Shown here one piece after another: positions 21,411-30,021 of a stretch of DNA of 64,000 nucleotides. A program made the translations under genes and the position numbers. Each line of letters begins with the position of its first letter. The first letter of the stretch is position 1. The stretch comes from SAR116 cluster alpha proteobacterium HIMB100 (lineage in GTDB: Bacteria > Pseudomonadota > Alphaproteobacteria > Puniceispirillales > Puniceispirillaceae). The notes under the pieces were generated by a model. It was not told where the DNA came from. It did not search any database and was given only the letters and a program-made list of their open reading frames with translations. The stretch is from NCBI GenBank assembly GCA_000238815.2, contig AFXB01000010.1, positions 1-64,000 on the forward strand, in the 5' to 3' direction.

Positions 21411-21803
21411 TCAGGCAAGCCAAAATGTGCGCATATGCCAACTGGCCAAACCCAGCAAGGGGAAAAGGGTGAGTACGGTTCCGCCAACCCGCAAAAACAA
21501 ATTCCGCTTCAACAGGGCAAAGCACACCCCATGCATCACCCGCCCGGTTGCAAAGCTGGCCGCATAAGCATGCAGACCAAAAGACGTCATATTCAAACTT
21601 TCCGCCAGATATAACAAAATCAGAAACAAAGGGGTGTATTCAGCAAAATTGCCATGCGCCCGAATGGCCCGATCAAGCGTCTCTGACTGATCTTTCCCAA
21701 AGCTGAGTGCAGCAAAAACAGGATTGCCGCGCAGCCCGATAACACGCACAGACAACAAAATGAACATCAGACATAGTAAGGATGCGTACAAAGCGGTGAG
21801 CAT
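21411..21803 (-). CDS. MAPEG-family membrane protein
   Basis: A 130-residue inner-membrane protein with four predicted helices. The MAPEG signature is 'RAIRAHGNFAEYTPLFLILLYLAE' near residue 46, followed by 'ASFATGRVMHGVCFALL'. Eukaryotic relatives are glutathione-dependent transferases; bacterial members of this size (YecN type) have unproven activity. Isolated gene, leftward. Confidence 0.88.
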   Translation of the reverse strand: MLTALYASLLCLMFILLSVRVIGLRGNPVFAALSFGKDQSETLDRAIRAHGNFAEYTPLFLILLYLAESLNMTSFGLHAYAASFATGRVMHGVCFALLKRNLFLRVGGTVLTLFPLLGLASWHMRTFWLA

Positions 21804-21909
21804 AGGCCGGTCTCTCTTTTCGTTTGGATAAAAAATGATACTTATCTGAGGTTGTACACAAGCAAATGCTGTTTGTTATGACAAGCGCTCTTTCCTGTTC
21901 ACCATCTCA

Positions 21910-22695
21910 ATGCTAGCATTAGCGCACCTTATTAAGGATCTTTGGCTGAGCGTCATGTCTGCTGTTACAAATCCTGCACCCACCGCACGAGTTCTGATTA
22001 TTGGTTCTGGGCCCAACGCTGTTCAGGTGCGTAACTGGTCACTTTCCTCTTTTGACCATATTGTTGTGATCAACAATGCCTGGCAGGTCACCAGCGACTG
22101 GGATGAGTTAATTTATCCGCATGATTTTCCGGCCTCACGCCTGCCGGCTGAACTGAAATCAGGGCAAAGACTGATTGACGAAACTGCTTTTGTGCCCGCC
22201 CAAAATCATCATGGAGGATTTGTTTATGCTGGCGCTACCATGGCCTTTACCGCCGCCTACTGGGCATTGCATGAACACAGTCCTGCACAAATGTGTTTCA
22301 TCGGCTGTGATATGTATTACCCAGATACCGGCCCCACACATTTTTATGGCACAGGGCAGCCAGACCCTTTACGTGCTGATATCTCTCTTACCTCTCTTGA
22401 GGGTAGTTCAGCGCGTTTTTTATGCCTGGCTGCCCGGCAAGGCTGTGCAGCGCTTAATTTATCTGACGGACCGTCCCGCCTGATTTTTCCCCGCCTGCAA
22501 ATTGAACAGCTGCATGATGCTGTTCGATTGACAGAATATGATGAAGCCCTTGTCGAGGCATGCCTGAAGACAGAACGAGATTTGGGTTATTTTGTTGCAG
22601 ATGGGCGATACTGGCGGGTTGCTGACCAGTTCGATCCTGAACAGCTGAAACAGCTGAATGAGAAATGGCTGAAGGCCGCCAGACCACAGATGTAA
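21910..22695 (+). CDS. Hypothetical protein with a nucleotide-binding-like N-terminus
   Basis: A protein of 261 residues if ATG 21910 is used, or 246 from ATG 21955. Neither start has a good ribosome binding site. The segment 'ARVLIIGSGPNAVQVRNW' followed by 'FDHIVVINNAW' resembles the beginning of GT42 sialyltransferase-like and DUF115-like folds, where the Gly-x-Gly-Pro loop binds a sugar nucleotide. Later it has 'GATMAFTAAYWALHE' and 'CFIGCDMYYPDTGPTHFYGTG', which could form the rest of the pocket. I do not assign a function. Not in an operon with the downstream synthetase because of a spacer of about 105 bp. Confidence 0.65.
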   Translation: MLALAHLIKDLWLSVMSAVTNPAPTARVLIIGSGPNAVQVRNWSLSSFDHIVVINNAWQVTSDWDELIYPHDFPASRLPAELKSGQRLIDETAFVPAQNHHGGFVYAGATMAFTAAYWALHEHSPAQMCFIGCDMYYPDTGPTHFYGTGQPDPLRADISLTSLEGSSARFLCLAARQGCAALNLSDGPSRLIFPRLQIEQLHDAVRLTEYDEALVEACLKTERDLGYFVADGRYWRVADQFDPEQLKQLNEKWLKAARPQM

Positions 22696-22801
22696 AAAAA
22701 ACCATTAATCATCTTGCAAGCTGTTTTAGGTTTTGTACACTAAACTCTACTAACGGCAAGCTGGACCAACCAGCGTCAAAAAAAATTTGAGGGAGGACAT
22801 C

Positions 22802-24766
22802 GTGGCCGCAGCTGAGACCAGCGCAGCCAGACGGGATACTGTGCCGCGTCTGCTGGCGTTTAACGCAAAACATTACGCTGACAAGCCTGCCTACCGAGAA
22901 AAGGAATTCGGTATTTGGCAAAGCTGGAGCTGGGCTGAGGCCGCCGCGGAAGTCAACAAACTGGCCCTGGGTTTGCTTAATTTAGGGATCTCTCCTGGTG
23001 ACCATGTGGCGTTATTGGGGCGTAACCGGCCTTATTTTTACTGGGCGATGATGGCAGCACAAACAAATGGTGCAGTGCCAGTTCCGGTTTATCAGGATTC
23101 GGTTGCTGATGAAATTGCCTATGTCCTCGCGCATTGTTCTGCCCGCTACATTTTTGCTGAGGATCAAGAGCAGGTTGATAAAATCCTCGATATTCAGGGC
23201 CGTCTGCCAGAGCTGAAAGCCATCATTTATCTTGATGATGGCGGCATGCGCAAATATGACCGCACCCGCCTGCATGATTACCGCCAGGTTCAGAAAGCAG
23301 GTGATGAGGCGAGCGACAAACACAGACAGGAACTGGCAAAAAGAGAGGCAGCACAAACAGGAACAGACACTTGTGCAATGCTGTACACGTCTGGCACCAC
23401 AGGGCAGCCGAAAGGTGTTGTGCTGTCAAATGACAACATCATTAAAACAGCAGAGGCCTCATCGGAGTTTGACCACCTCAGCGTCAATGATTCTGTATTG
23501 GCATATCTGCCGATGGCCTGGGTTGGTGACTTCATTTTCTCTATGGGGCAGGCGATGTGGACCGGCTTTTGTGTGTGCTGCCCTGAGAGCACAGAGACAA
23601 TGCAGCATGATTTGCGTGAAATCGGACCAAGCTATTTCTTTGCCCCACCGCGTTATTTTGAAGGTGTGCTGACCAATGTTATGATCCGGATGGAAGATGC
23701 AGGCAAAATGAAGCAGGCTCTGTTCCATCATTTTATGGACCATGCACAAAAAGTAGGTGGTGCCCTGCTTGATGGCAGGTCTGTCAGTGGCATTGACAGG
23801 CTGAAGTATGGGCTGGGCCGGTTGCTTGTATATGGTCCGTTATTAAACACGCTTGGCCTCAGCAACGTGCGGGTGGGATATACCGCGGGTGAGGCAATCG
23901 GACCGGAGATTTTTAGTTTTTATCGTGCACTGGGCATCAATTTAAAACAGCTTTACGGCCAGACAGAAGCCAGCGTGTTTATCACCCAACAGCCAGATGG
24001 GCAGGTGCGCGCTGATACTGTTGGCGTGCCCTCACCTGGTGTTGAAATCAAAATTTCTGATGATGGCGAGGTGTTCTATCGCTCGCCAGGGACATTTGTT
24101 GAATATTACAAAAACCCCAAAAGCACAAAAGAGACCAAAGATAAAGAGGGTTGGGTGGCGACCGGAGATGCAGGGTTCATTGAAAAAGACACAGGTCATC
24201 TGCGCATCATCGACAGGGCCAAAGATGTCGGCAAAATGAAAGATGGCCGTCTGTTTGCCCCGAAATATGTGGAAAATAAGCTGAAATTCTACCCCAGCAT
24301 TTTAGAAGCCGTTGTGTTCGGGGCTGAACGTGATATGTGCACAGCCTTTATCAATATTGATCTGCAGGCGGTAGGGAACTGGGCTGAACGGAATAACATT
24401 GCTTATTCATCCTATCAGGAGCTGGCCGGCAACCCGGAAGTGTATCAAATGATCCAGGCACATATTGATGAAGTGAACCGGGATGTGGCCGCAGATGAGA
24501 TGCTGTCAGGATGTCAGATTCACCGATTCCTGGTGCTGCATAAAGAGCTGGATGCAGATGATGGCGAGCTGACACGCACACGCAAAGTCCGCCGCCGCGT
24601 CATTCAAGATAAGTTCAAAGATCTGATCGATGCGCTATATGGCGGCAAATCAGAGATTTTCACAAAAACAGAAGTGACATATGAAGATGGCAGCACAGGG
24701 TCAATTTCAGCGACGCTGAGAATAGCTGATGCTGTTGTCGTCTCAGATCAGGAGAGCGCCGCATGA
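22802..24766 (+). CDS. Long AMP-dependent acyl-CoA synthetase (FadD/FAA1-like)
   Basis: A 654-residue adenylate-forming ligase of the long-chain fatty acid type: 'CAMLYTSGTTGQPKGVVLS' (P-loop), 'VGYTAGEAIGPEIFSFYRALGINLKQLYGQTEAS' (acid pocket and A5 motif) and 'GWVATGDAGFIEKDTGHLRIIDRAKDVGKMKDGRLFAPKYVEN' (hinge). GTG 22802 follows GGGAGGACATC and is preferred. The stop overlaps the next start (ATGA), tying it to the liv transporter genes, so it probably activates the acid that the transporter brings in. Similar synthetase-plus-liv clusters occur in other alphaproteobacteria. Confidence 0.92.
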   Translation: MAAAETSAARRDTVPRLLAFNAKHYADKPAYREKEFGIWQSWSWAEAAAEVNKLALGLLNLGISPGDHVALLGRNRPYFYWAMMAAQTNGAVPVPVYQDSVADEIAYVLAHCSARYIFAEDQEQVDKILDIQGRLPELKAIIYLDDGGMRKYDRTRLHDYRQVQKAGDEASDKHRQELAKREAAQTGTDTCAMLYTSGTTGQPKGVVLSNDNIIKTAEASSEFDHLSVNDSVLAYLPMAWVGDFIFSMGQAMWTGFCVCCPESTETMQHDLREIGPSYFFAPPRYFEGVLTNVMIRMEDAGKMKQALFHHFMDHAQKVGGALLDGRSVSGIDRLKYGLGRLLVYGPLLNTLGLSNVRVGYTAGEAIGPEIFSFYRALGINLKQLYGQTEASVFITQQPDGQVRADTVGVPSPGVEIKISDDGEVFYRSPGTFVEYYKNPKSTKETKDKEGWVATGDAGFIEKDTGHLRIIDRAKDVGKMKDGRLFAPKYVENKLKFYPSILEAVVFGAERDMCTAFINIDLQAVGNWAERNNIAYSSYQELAGNPEVYQMIQAHIDEVNRDVAADEMLSGCQIHRFLVLHKELDADDGELTRTRKVRRRVIQDKFKDLIDALYGGKSEIFTKTEVTYEDGSTGSISATLRIADAVVVSDQESAA

Positions 24767-25587
24767 GCCAGACATCTGCGACAGACAGCTATGTAACCGC
24801 TGATGGGCGCACCATTGGCGGCGCGGTTATGGAAATGCAGAATATCACATTGCGATTTGGCGGTGTGACAGCTATCCAAGATATTTCCTTTGACATCCGC
24901 GAAGGGGAAATACGGGCTATTATTGGGCCGAATGGCGCGGGTAAATCCTCCATGCTGAATGTCATCAATGGGTTTTACCACCCGCAAGAAGGCAAGGTGA
25001 TTTATAAAGGTGCAGAACGCAAACCGCTAAAACCTTATGAGATTGCTCACCAAGGCATCGCCCGGACCTTTCAGAACATTGCGCTGTTTAAGGGTATGTC
25101 CACATTGGACAACATCATGACCGGACGCCTGACTCATATGAAAACAGGTATGTTTTCACAGGCATTATGGTGGGGACGGGCACAAAAAGAAGAAGTAGAA
25201 AACCGCGCTTTAGTTGAACGCGTTATCGATTTCCTCGAAATTCAGAGCATCCGAAAAGTTCCTGTCGGCCGCCTGCCTTATGGGTTACAAAAGCGGGTAG
25301 AGCTGGGGCGGGCACTGGCTGCTGAACCGTCCCTGCTTCTGCTGGACGAACCAATGGCCGGAATGAATGTCGAAGAAAAAGAAGATATGTCCCGCTTTAT
25401 TCTGGATGTGAATGAGGAATTCGGGACCACGATTGCGCTGATTGAACATGATATGAGCGTGGTTATGGATCTGGCCGACCGTGTTGTGGTGATGGATTAC
25501 GGCAAGAAAATCGGTGATGGCACACCTGAGGAGGTGCGCAGCAATCAGGCTGTGATTGATGCCTATCTGGGGGTATCACATGACTAA
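24763..25587 (+). CDS. livG: Branched-chain-type ABC transporter ATP-binding protein (LivG-like)
   Basis: A 274-residue ATPase. Walker A is 'GPNGAGKSSMLN', the signature-region equivalent is 'LPYGLQKRVELGRALA', Walker B 'LLLLDEPMAGMN', and the H-loop 'LIEHDMSVV'. The insertion 'FQNIALFKGMSTLDNIMTGR' is typical of LivG. The start overlaps the preceding stop. Together with the permeases and LivF it powers uptake of branched-chain amino acids or, given the ligases, an organic acid. Confidence 0.93.
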   Translation: MSQTSATDSYVTADGRTIGGAVMEMQNITLRFGGVTAIQDISFDIREGEIRAIIGPNGAGKSSMLNVINGFYHPQEGKVIYKGAERKPLKPYEIAHQGIARTFQNIALFKGMSTLDNIMTGRLTHMKTGMFSQALWWGRAQKEEVENRALVERVIDFLEIQSIRKVPVGRLPYGLQKRVELGRALAAEPSLLLLDEPMAGMNVEEKEDMSRFILDVNEEFGTTIALIEHDMSVVMDLADRVVVMDYGKKIGDGTPEEVRSNQAVIDAYLGVSHD

Positions 25588-25630
25588 TATGACAAAACCG
25601 ATGCGACGGTCTTAACGGAGAGGAAAGATC

Positions 25631-26629
25631 ATGCCAGCAGATTTTTATTATGGCGTTGAAGTGTTTCTGAACGGGTTGATGGCCGGGGTGATGTATTCTC
25701 TGGTGGCGCTCGGATTCGTTCTGATTTTTAAAGCCTCAGGCATTTTTAATTACGCACAAGGCATCATGGCATTATTTGCGGCCATGACTCTGGTTGGCTT
25801 TCAGGAAGGTCAAATCCCGTTTGCCCATCTGATTAATGCCGTGTTCGGGACTGAAGTGCATCATTTCGGATGGACCATACCCGCATTTTTTGCGATCCTG
25901 TTTGCTTTGGGTGTAATGTTGTTATTCGCCTTTCTTGTCGAAAAATTGATCCTCAAACATCTGGTGAATCAGGAACCGATCATTCTGTTTATGGCGACAA
26001 TCGGCCTTGCCTATTTTATGGAAGGATTCGGTGATTTGATGTGGGGGTCAAACGTCAAAAAGCTGGATATCGGCATTCCGCAAGGGGGCAATTTCTGGAT
26101 TGAAGAGAACACAGCCTTCCTTGGCGGCGAAGATTTCTATGGCTTTTATCTTGATACGCTGGATATCTATGCCACTGTGATTGCTGCTGTTCTGGTGGTT
26201 TCGCTGGTGCTGTTTTCCCAATATACAAAAACCGGCCGGGCCTTGCGTGCAGTAGCTGATGACCATCAGGCAGCCTTGTCGGTCGGCATTTCATTGCGCG
26301 GTATCTGGGTAATTGTCTGGGGTATTGCAGGCTTCGTGGCCCTGGTTGCGGGGATCATGTGGGGGTCCAAATCAGGCGTTCAATTCTCGTTATCCCTAAT
26401 TGCGCTGAAAGCTTTGCCTGTGCTGATGCTGGGCGGCTTCACGTCTATTCCGGGGGCAATTATAGGCGGATTGATCATCGGGGTTGGCGAAAAGATGTTT
26501 GAATTTCTGATCGGCGCGCCTTTGCTGGGCGGGGCTACGGAAAATTGGTTTGCCTATATGCTGGCTCTTGTATTTCTGGTGTTCAGACCACAAGGCCTGT
26601 TTGGCGAAAAGATTATTGAGAGGGTGTAG
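25631..26629 (+). CDS. livH: Branched-chain-type ABC transporter permease (LivH-like)
   Basis: A 332-residue inner-membrane protein with about eight hydrophobic helices. Family segments: 'NGLMAGVMYSLVALGFVLIFKASGIFNYAQGIMALFAA' at the start, 'GRALRAVADDHQAALSVGI' (the cytoplasmic loop that contacts the ATPase) and 'ALPVLMLGGFTSIPGAIIGGLIIGV' near the end. The start follows GGAGAGGAAAGATC. The stop is 6 nt before livM. Confidence 0.93.
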   Translation: MPADFYYGVEVFLNGLMAGVMYSLVALGFVLIFKASGIFNYAQGIMALFAAMTLVGFQEGQIPFAHLINAVFGTEVHHFGWTIPAFFAILFALGVMLLFAFLVEKLILKHLVNQEPIILFMATIGLAYFMEGFGDLMWGSNVKKLDIGIPQGGNFWIEENTAFLGGEDFYGFYLDTLDIYATVIAAVLVVSLVLFSQYTKTGRALRAVADDHQAALSVGISLRGIWVIVWGIAGFVALVAGIMWGSKSGVQFSLSLIALKALPVLMLGGFTSIPGAIIGGLIIGVGEKMFEFLIGAPLLGGATENWFAYMLALVFLVFRPQGLFGEKIIERV

Positions 26630-26635
26630 ACAGTC

Positions 26636-27712
26636 ATGCTTTATCGTGAAGTTGGTGAATTTAAAACATCCTACGCTGCTGATCAGCAGACCTTTCCCAT
26701 TGGGTTTGACAAAATTGCCTATTTTGTGGCGCTGGCATTTGCCTTTCTGGTGGTGCCGTTCCTGATCAATGATTACTGGGCAAATGCTATTCTGCTGCCG
26801 TTTCTGATTTTCGGCATTGCCGCGATAGGGCTGAACATTCTGACTGGTTATTGTGGTCAGGTGTCGCTGGGGTCTGGTGGTTTTATGGCTGTTGGGGCTT
26901 ATGCCTGTTATAAACTGATGACAGGCTTTCCTGAGATGAATTTGATCATCTGCATTCTGCTGTCAGGTGGGGTGACGGCTATGGTGGGAATCTTGTTTGG
27001 CCTGCCCAGCCTGAGAATTAAGGGCTTCTATCTGGCTGTTGCAACTCTGGCGGCACAGTTCTTTCTGGTCTGGCTGTTTAACAAGGTTGGCTGGTTTTAT
27101 AACTATTCAGCTTCTGGCCAGATTAATGCGCCGGAACGTGAATTTTTAGGCATCATCATCTCTGGGCCGAATTCATCACCTGAAGCTGTTTATCTGGTGT
27201 GCCTGTCATTCCTGACTGTTCTCGCCCTTGTTGCCCGTAATCTGACACGCGGGTCGTTTGGACGGAAATGGATGGCCATTCGTGATATGGATATCGCTGC
27301 CGAAATTATCGGGGTGAACCCGTTGATGGCCAAGCTGACGGCCTTTGGTGTGTCGTCATTTTATGTGGGCATTGCCGGGGCTTTGTTATTCTCTGTCTAT
27401 CTGGGGGCTGTTGAGGTTGGTGAAGTGTTCGGCATCCAGAAATCATTCCTGGTCTTGTTTATGATCATCATTGGCGGACTGGGCTCTATTTTCGGGTCTC
27501 TGGCCGGGGCAGCCTTTCTGGTTTTGATGCCAGTTGTACTGAAAAATGTGATGGTTGGCTCGTTAGGCTGGCCGGTAGATATTGCGGCCCATTTTGAGTT
27601 TTTGATTGTGGGCTCACTGATTGTCTTTTTCCTTATTGTGGAACCGCATGGCTTTGCCATGTTATGGCGCATCATCAAGGAAAAGCTGAGGCTCTGGCCA
27701 TTTCCGCATTAA
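26636..27712 (+). CDS. livM: Branched-chain-type ABC transporter permease (LivM-like)
   Basis: A 358-residue membrane protein, the second permease. Markers are 'AAIGLNILTGYCGQVSLGSGGFMAVGAYA', 'LPSLRIKGFYLAVATLAAQ', 'WMAIRDMDIAAEIIGVNPLMAKL' (coupling loop) and 'GGLGSIFGSLAGAAFL'. Expected to form the channel with LivH. It starts 6 nt after the livH stop. The N-terminal segment before the first helix is longer than in many relatives. Confidence 0.93.
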   Translation: MLYREVGEFKTSYAADQQTFPIGFDKIAYFVALAFAFLVVPFLINDYWANAILLPFLIFGIAAIGLNILTGYCGQVSLGSGGFMAVGAYACYKLMTGFPEMNLIICILLSGGVTAMVGILFGLPSLRIKGFYLAVATLAAQFFLVWLFNKVGWFYNYSASGQINAPEREFLGIIISGPNSSPEAVYLVCLSFLTVLALVARNLTRGSFGRKWMAIRDMDIAAEIIGVNPLMAKLTAFGVSSFYVGIAGALLFSVYLGAVEVGEVFGIQKSFLVLFMIIIGGLGSIFGSLAGAAFLVLMPVVLKNVMVGSLGWPVDIAAHFEFLIVGSLIVFFLIVEPHGFAMLWRIIKEKLRLWPFPH

Positions 27713-27809
27713 TGGTCTGAAGCAGGTCAGCGGGCTGTTCTTACTTGACGGCAAGCTGGCAATATACTGGAATTAAAATAAAAGAACTTGAGTTCAAACG
27801 GAGGAAATC

Positions 27810-29096
27810 ATGAAGCTCAAATCACTTATTGTCGGCGCGGCGACGGCCCTGACCATGGTCAGCCCGGCCCTTGCTGATCTGACATTTCCAAATCTGACTT
27901 ACCGCACAGGTCCTTATGCTGTTAACGGCATTCCCTATGCTGACGGCTATGCCGACTACATGACCCTGCTGAATCAGCGTGATGGCGGCATCGGCGGTGA
28001 AATGATTAACTATATTGAGTGTGAAACACAGTACAACACCGAAAAGGGTGTTGAGTGTTATGAAAACACAAAGGGCGAAGGCTCGCTGGTGTATCAGCCG
28101 ATGTCAACAGGCATCACTTACCAGCTGATCCCGAAAGCTACCGCAGACGGCATTCCCATTCTGTCTATGGGCTATGGGCGCACATCAGCTGCAAATGGTA
28201 AGGTGTTCAGCCATGTATTTAACTACCCGGCCAATTACTGGGTTGGGGCGTCTGCTGTAATTAACCATATTCTGTCTCTGAATAATGGCGATATTAAAGG
28301 TAAGAAAATCGCGCTTGTCTATCACAACTCTGCTTATGGCAAAGAGCCTATCCGGACGCTGCAGGAGCTGGAAAAAAAGCATGGATTCAAGCTGTCTTTG
28401 TTGCCTGTTGACCACCCTGGTCAGGAACAAAAATCACAGTGGCTGCAGATCCGCCGTGAAAAGCCTGATTATGTCACCATGTGGGGCTGGGGTGTAATGA
28501 ACCCAACCGCAATTCAGGAAGCTGCAAATATTCGTTACCCAATGGAAAATTTCATCGGCGTATGGTGGTCAGGCTCAGAAGGTGATGTTCTGCCCGCAGG
28601 TGAAGCAGCCAATGGTTATAAGTCACTGGCCATGCATAACACCGGTTCAGACTTCCCGATCTATGCGGACCTGAAAAAGCATGTTTATGACAAAGGCATG
28701 GCTGCAGGTGACGGGTCTTCTTCAGGACAGGTTCTGTATAACCGCGGACTATATGCAGCGATGCTGGCAACAGAAGCGGCCCGCCTGGCCCAGAAGATGT
28801 CTGGAAAGTCAGATATCTCACCAGCAGATATGCGTGATGCGATGGAAGCATTCTCGATTGATGAAGCACGCATGGCGTCGCTTGGTCTGCCTAACTTTGC
28901 ACCAAGCTTCAGCGTATCTTGTGAAAATCACGGTGGCCCAGGCCTTGCCGCGATCCAGCAGTGGGATGCCAAGGCCAAGAAATGGTCAATGATCTCTGAC
29001 TTCATCGAAACAGATGGTGAAGTGATCAATGCCCTGATTGCTGAAGATTCAGCCGCCTATGCTGCTGAAAATAAAATTTCTGAGCGGTGTGGCTAA
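27810..29096 (+). CDS. Periplasmic substrate-binding protein of the Liv-type transporter
   Basis: A 428-residue type I periplasmic binding protein with a signal peptide ending at 'SPALA' (about residue 22). The mature part has 'RTGPYAVNGIPYADGYADYMTLLNQRDGGIGG', 'KKIALVYHNSAYGKEPIRTLQEL' and 'PDYVTMWGWGVMNPTAIQEAANI'. This is the longer variant of the family (LivK-like but about 50 residues bigger), the sort often found with acyl-CoA ligases rather than amino-acid uptake. GGAGG precedes ATG 27810. Its gene is followed by a strong hairpin before livF, which may raise the amount of binding protein relative to the ATPase. Confidence 0.9.
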   Translation: MKLKSLIVGAATALTMVSPALADLTFPNLTYRTGPYAVNGIPYADGYADYMTLLNQRDGGIGGEMINYIECETQYNTEKGVECYENTKGEGSLVYQPMSTGITYQLIPKATADGIPILSMGYGRTSAANGKVFSHVFNYPANYWVGASAVINHILSLNNGDIKGKKIALVYHNSAYGKEPIRTLQELEKKHGFKLSLLPVDHPGQEQKSQWLQIRREKPDYVTMWGWGVMNPTAIQEAANIRYPMENFIGVWWSGSEGDVLPAGEAANGYKSLAMHNTGSDFPIYADLKKHVYDKGMAAGDGSSSGQVLYNRGLYAAMLATEAARLAQKMSGKSDISPADMRDAMEAFSIDEARMASLGLPNFAPSFSVSCENHGGPGLAAIQQWDAKAKKWSMISDFIETDGEVINALIAEDSAAYAAENKISERCG

Positions 29097-29110
29097 ACAC
29101 TGATCATAAG

Positions 29111-29148
29111 CCAGCCCCTTCACAGCTGTGGGGGCTGGTGATTTTTTT
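29111..29148 (+). terminator. Internal terminator or mRNA-stabilising hairpin between the binding-protein gene and livF
   Basis: CCAGCCCC (29111-29118) pairs with GGGGCTGG (29131-29138), followed by TGATTTTTTT. A strong rho-independent terminator shape in the middle of a transporter operon, so it is likely a partial terminator. Confidence 0.75.
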
Positions 29149-29196
29149 GATTTATTGATTTGAAAATTCGACATAATCGCAGATACAGAGGCACAG

Positions 29197-30021
29197 ATGC
29201 TGGATACAGTTCAAACAGATGAAAAGCTGCTGGATGTCAATAATATTGAAGTGATCTATAATCACGTGATCCTGGTGTTGAAAGGGGTATCCTTATCTGT
29301 ACCAAAAGGCGGCATTACCGCCCTTCTTGGCGGCAATGGTGCTGGCAAAACAACAACTTTGAAAGCTATTTCCAACCTGCTACATTCGGAGCGAGGTGAA
29401 GTCACCAAAGGCTCTATTTTATATCGGGGCAAACCGGTTGCTGATCTGAATCCTGCCGCGCTGGTGAAATCAGGCGTTATACAAGTCATGGAAGGCCGGC
29501 ATTGTTTTGAACATCTGACAGTGGAAGAAAATCTGTTGACCGGCAGCTATACCCGTTCGGTCAGCCGTGCTGATATCGCCCGCGATCTGGACATGGTCTA
29601 TACCTATTTTCCGCGCCTGAAAGAAAGACGCAAATCACAGGCAGGCTATACCTCAGGGGGTGAGCAGCAGATGTGTGCAATTGGCCGGGCGTTGATGTCC
29701 CGCCCGGAAACCGTGCTGTTGGACGAGCCGTCAATGGGCCTTGCGCCGCAATTGGTTGAAGAAATTTTTGGCATCGTCAAAGCCTTAAACGAAAAAGAAG
29801 GGGTGTCCTTTCTGCTGGCAGAACAGAACACAAATGTAGCCCTTCGCTTTGCACATTATGGCTATATTCTGGAGTCAGGCCGTGTGGTGATGGATGGTCC
29901 TGCAGCTGAGCTGCGTGAAAATCCAGATGTGAAAGAATTTTATCTGGGCATGTCTGATGATGGGCGGAAATCATTTCGCGAGGTACGATCTTACCGCCGC
30001 CGGAAGAGATGGCTCAGCTGA
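29197..30021 (+). CDS. livF: Branched-chain-type ABC transporter ATP-binding protein (LivF-like)
   Basis: A 274-residue ATPase: Walker A 'GGNGAGKTTTLK', signature 'TSGGEQQMCAIGRALM', Walker B 'TVLLDEPSMGLA' and 'LLAEQNTN'. This is the LivF pattern (Glu-Gln-Asn in the H-loop position instead of His). A C-terminal Arg-rich tail extends beyond the usual end. It overlaps the PaaK-like start (TGATG). Confidence 0.93.
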   Translation: MLDTVQTDEKLLDVNNIEVIYNHVILVLKGVSLSVPKGGITALLGGNGAGKTTTLKAISNLLHSERGEVTKGSILYRGKPVADLNPAALVKSGVIQVMEGRHCFEHLTVEENLLTGSYTRSVSRADIARDLDMVYTYFPRLKERRKSQAGYTSGGEQQMCAIGRALMSRPETVLLDEPSMGLAPQLVEEIFGIVKALNEKEGVSFLLAEQNTNVALRFAHYGYILESGRVVMDGPAAELRENPDVKEFYLGMSDDGRKSFREVRSYRRRKRWLS

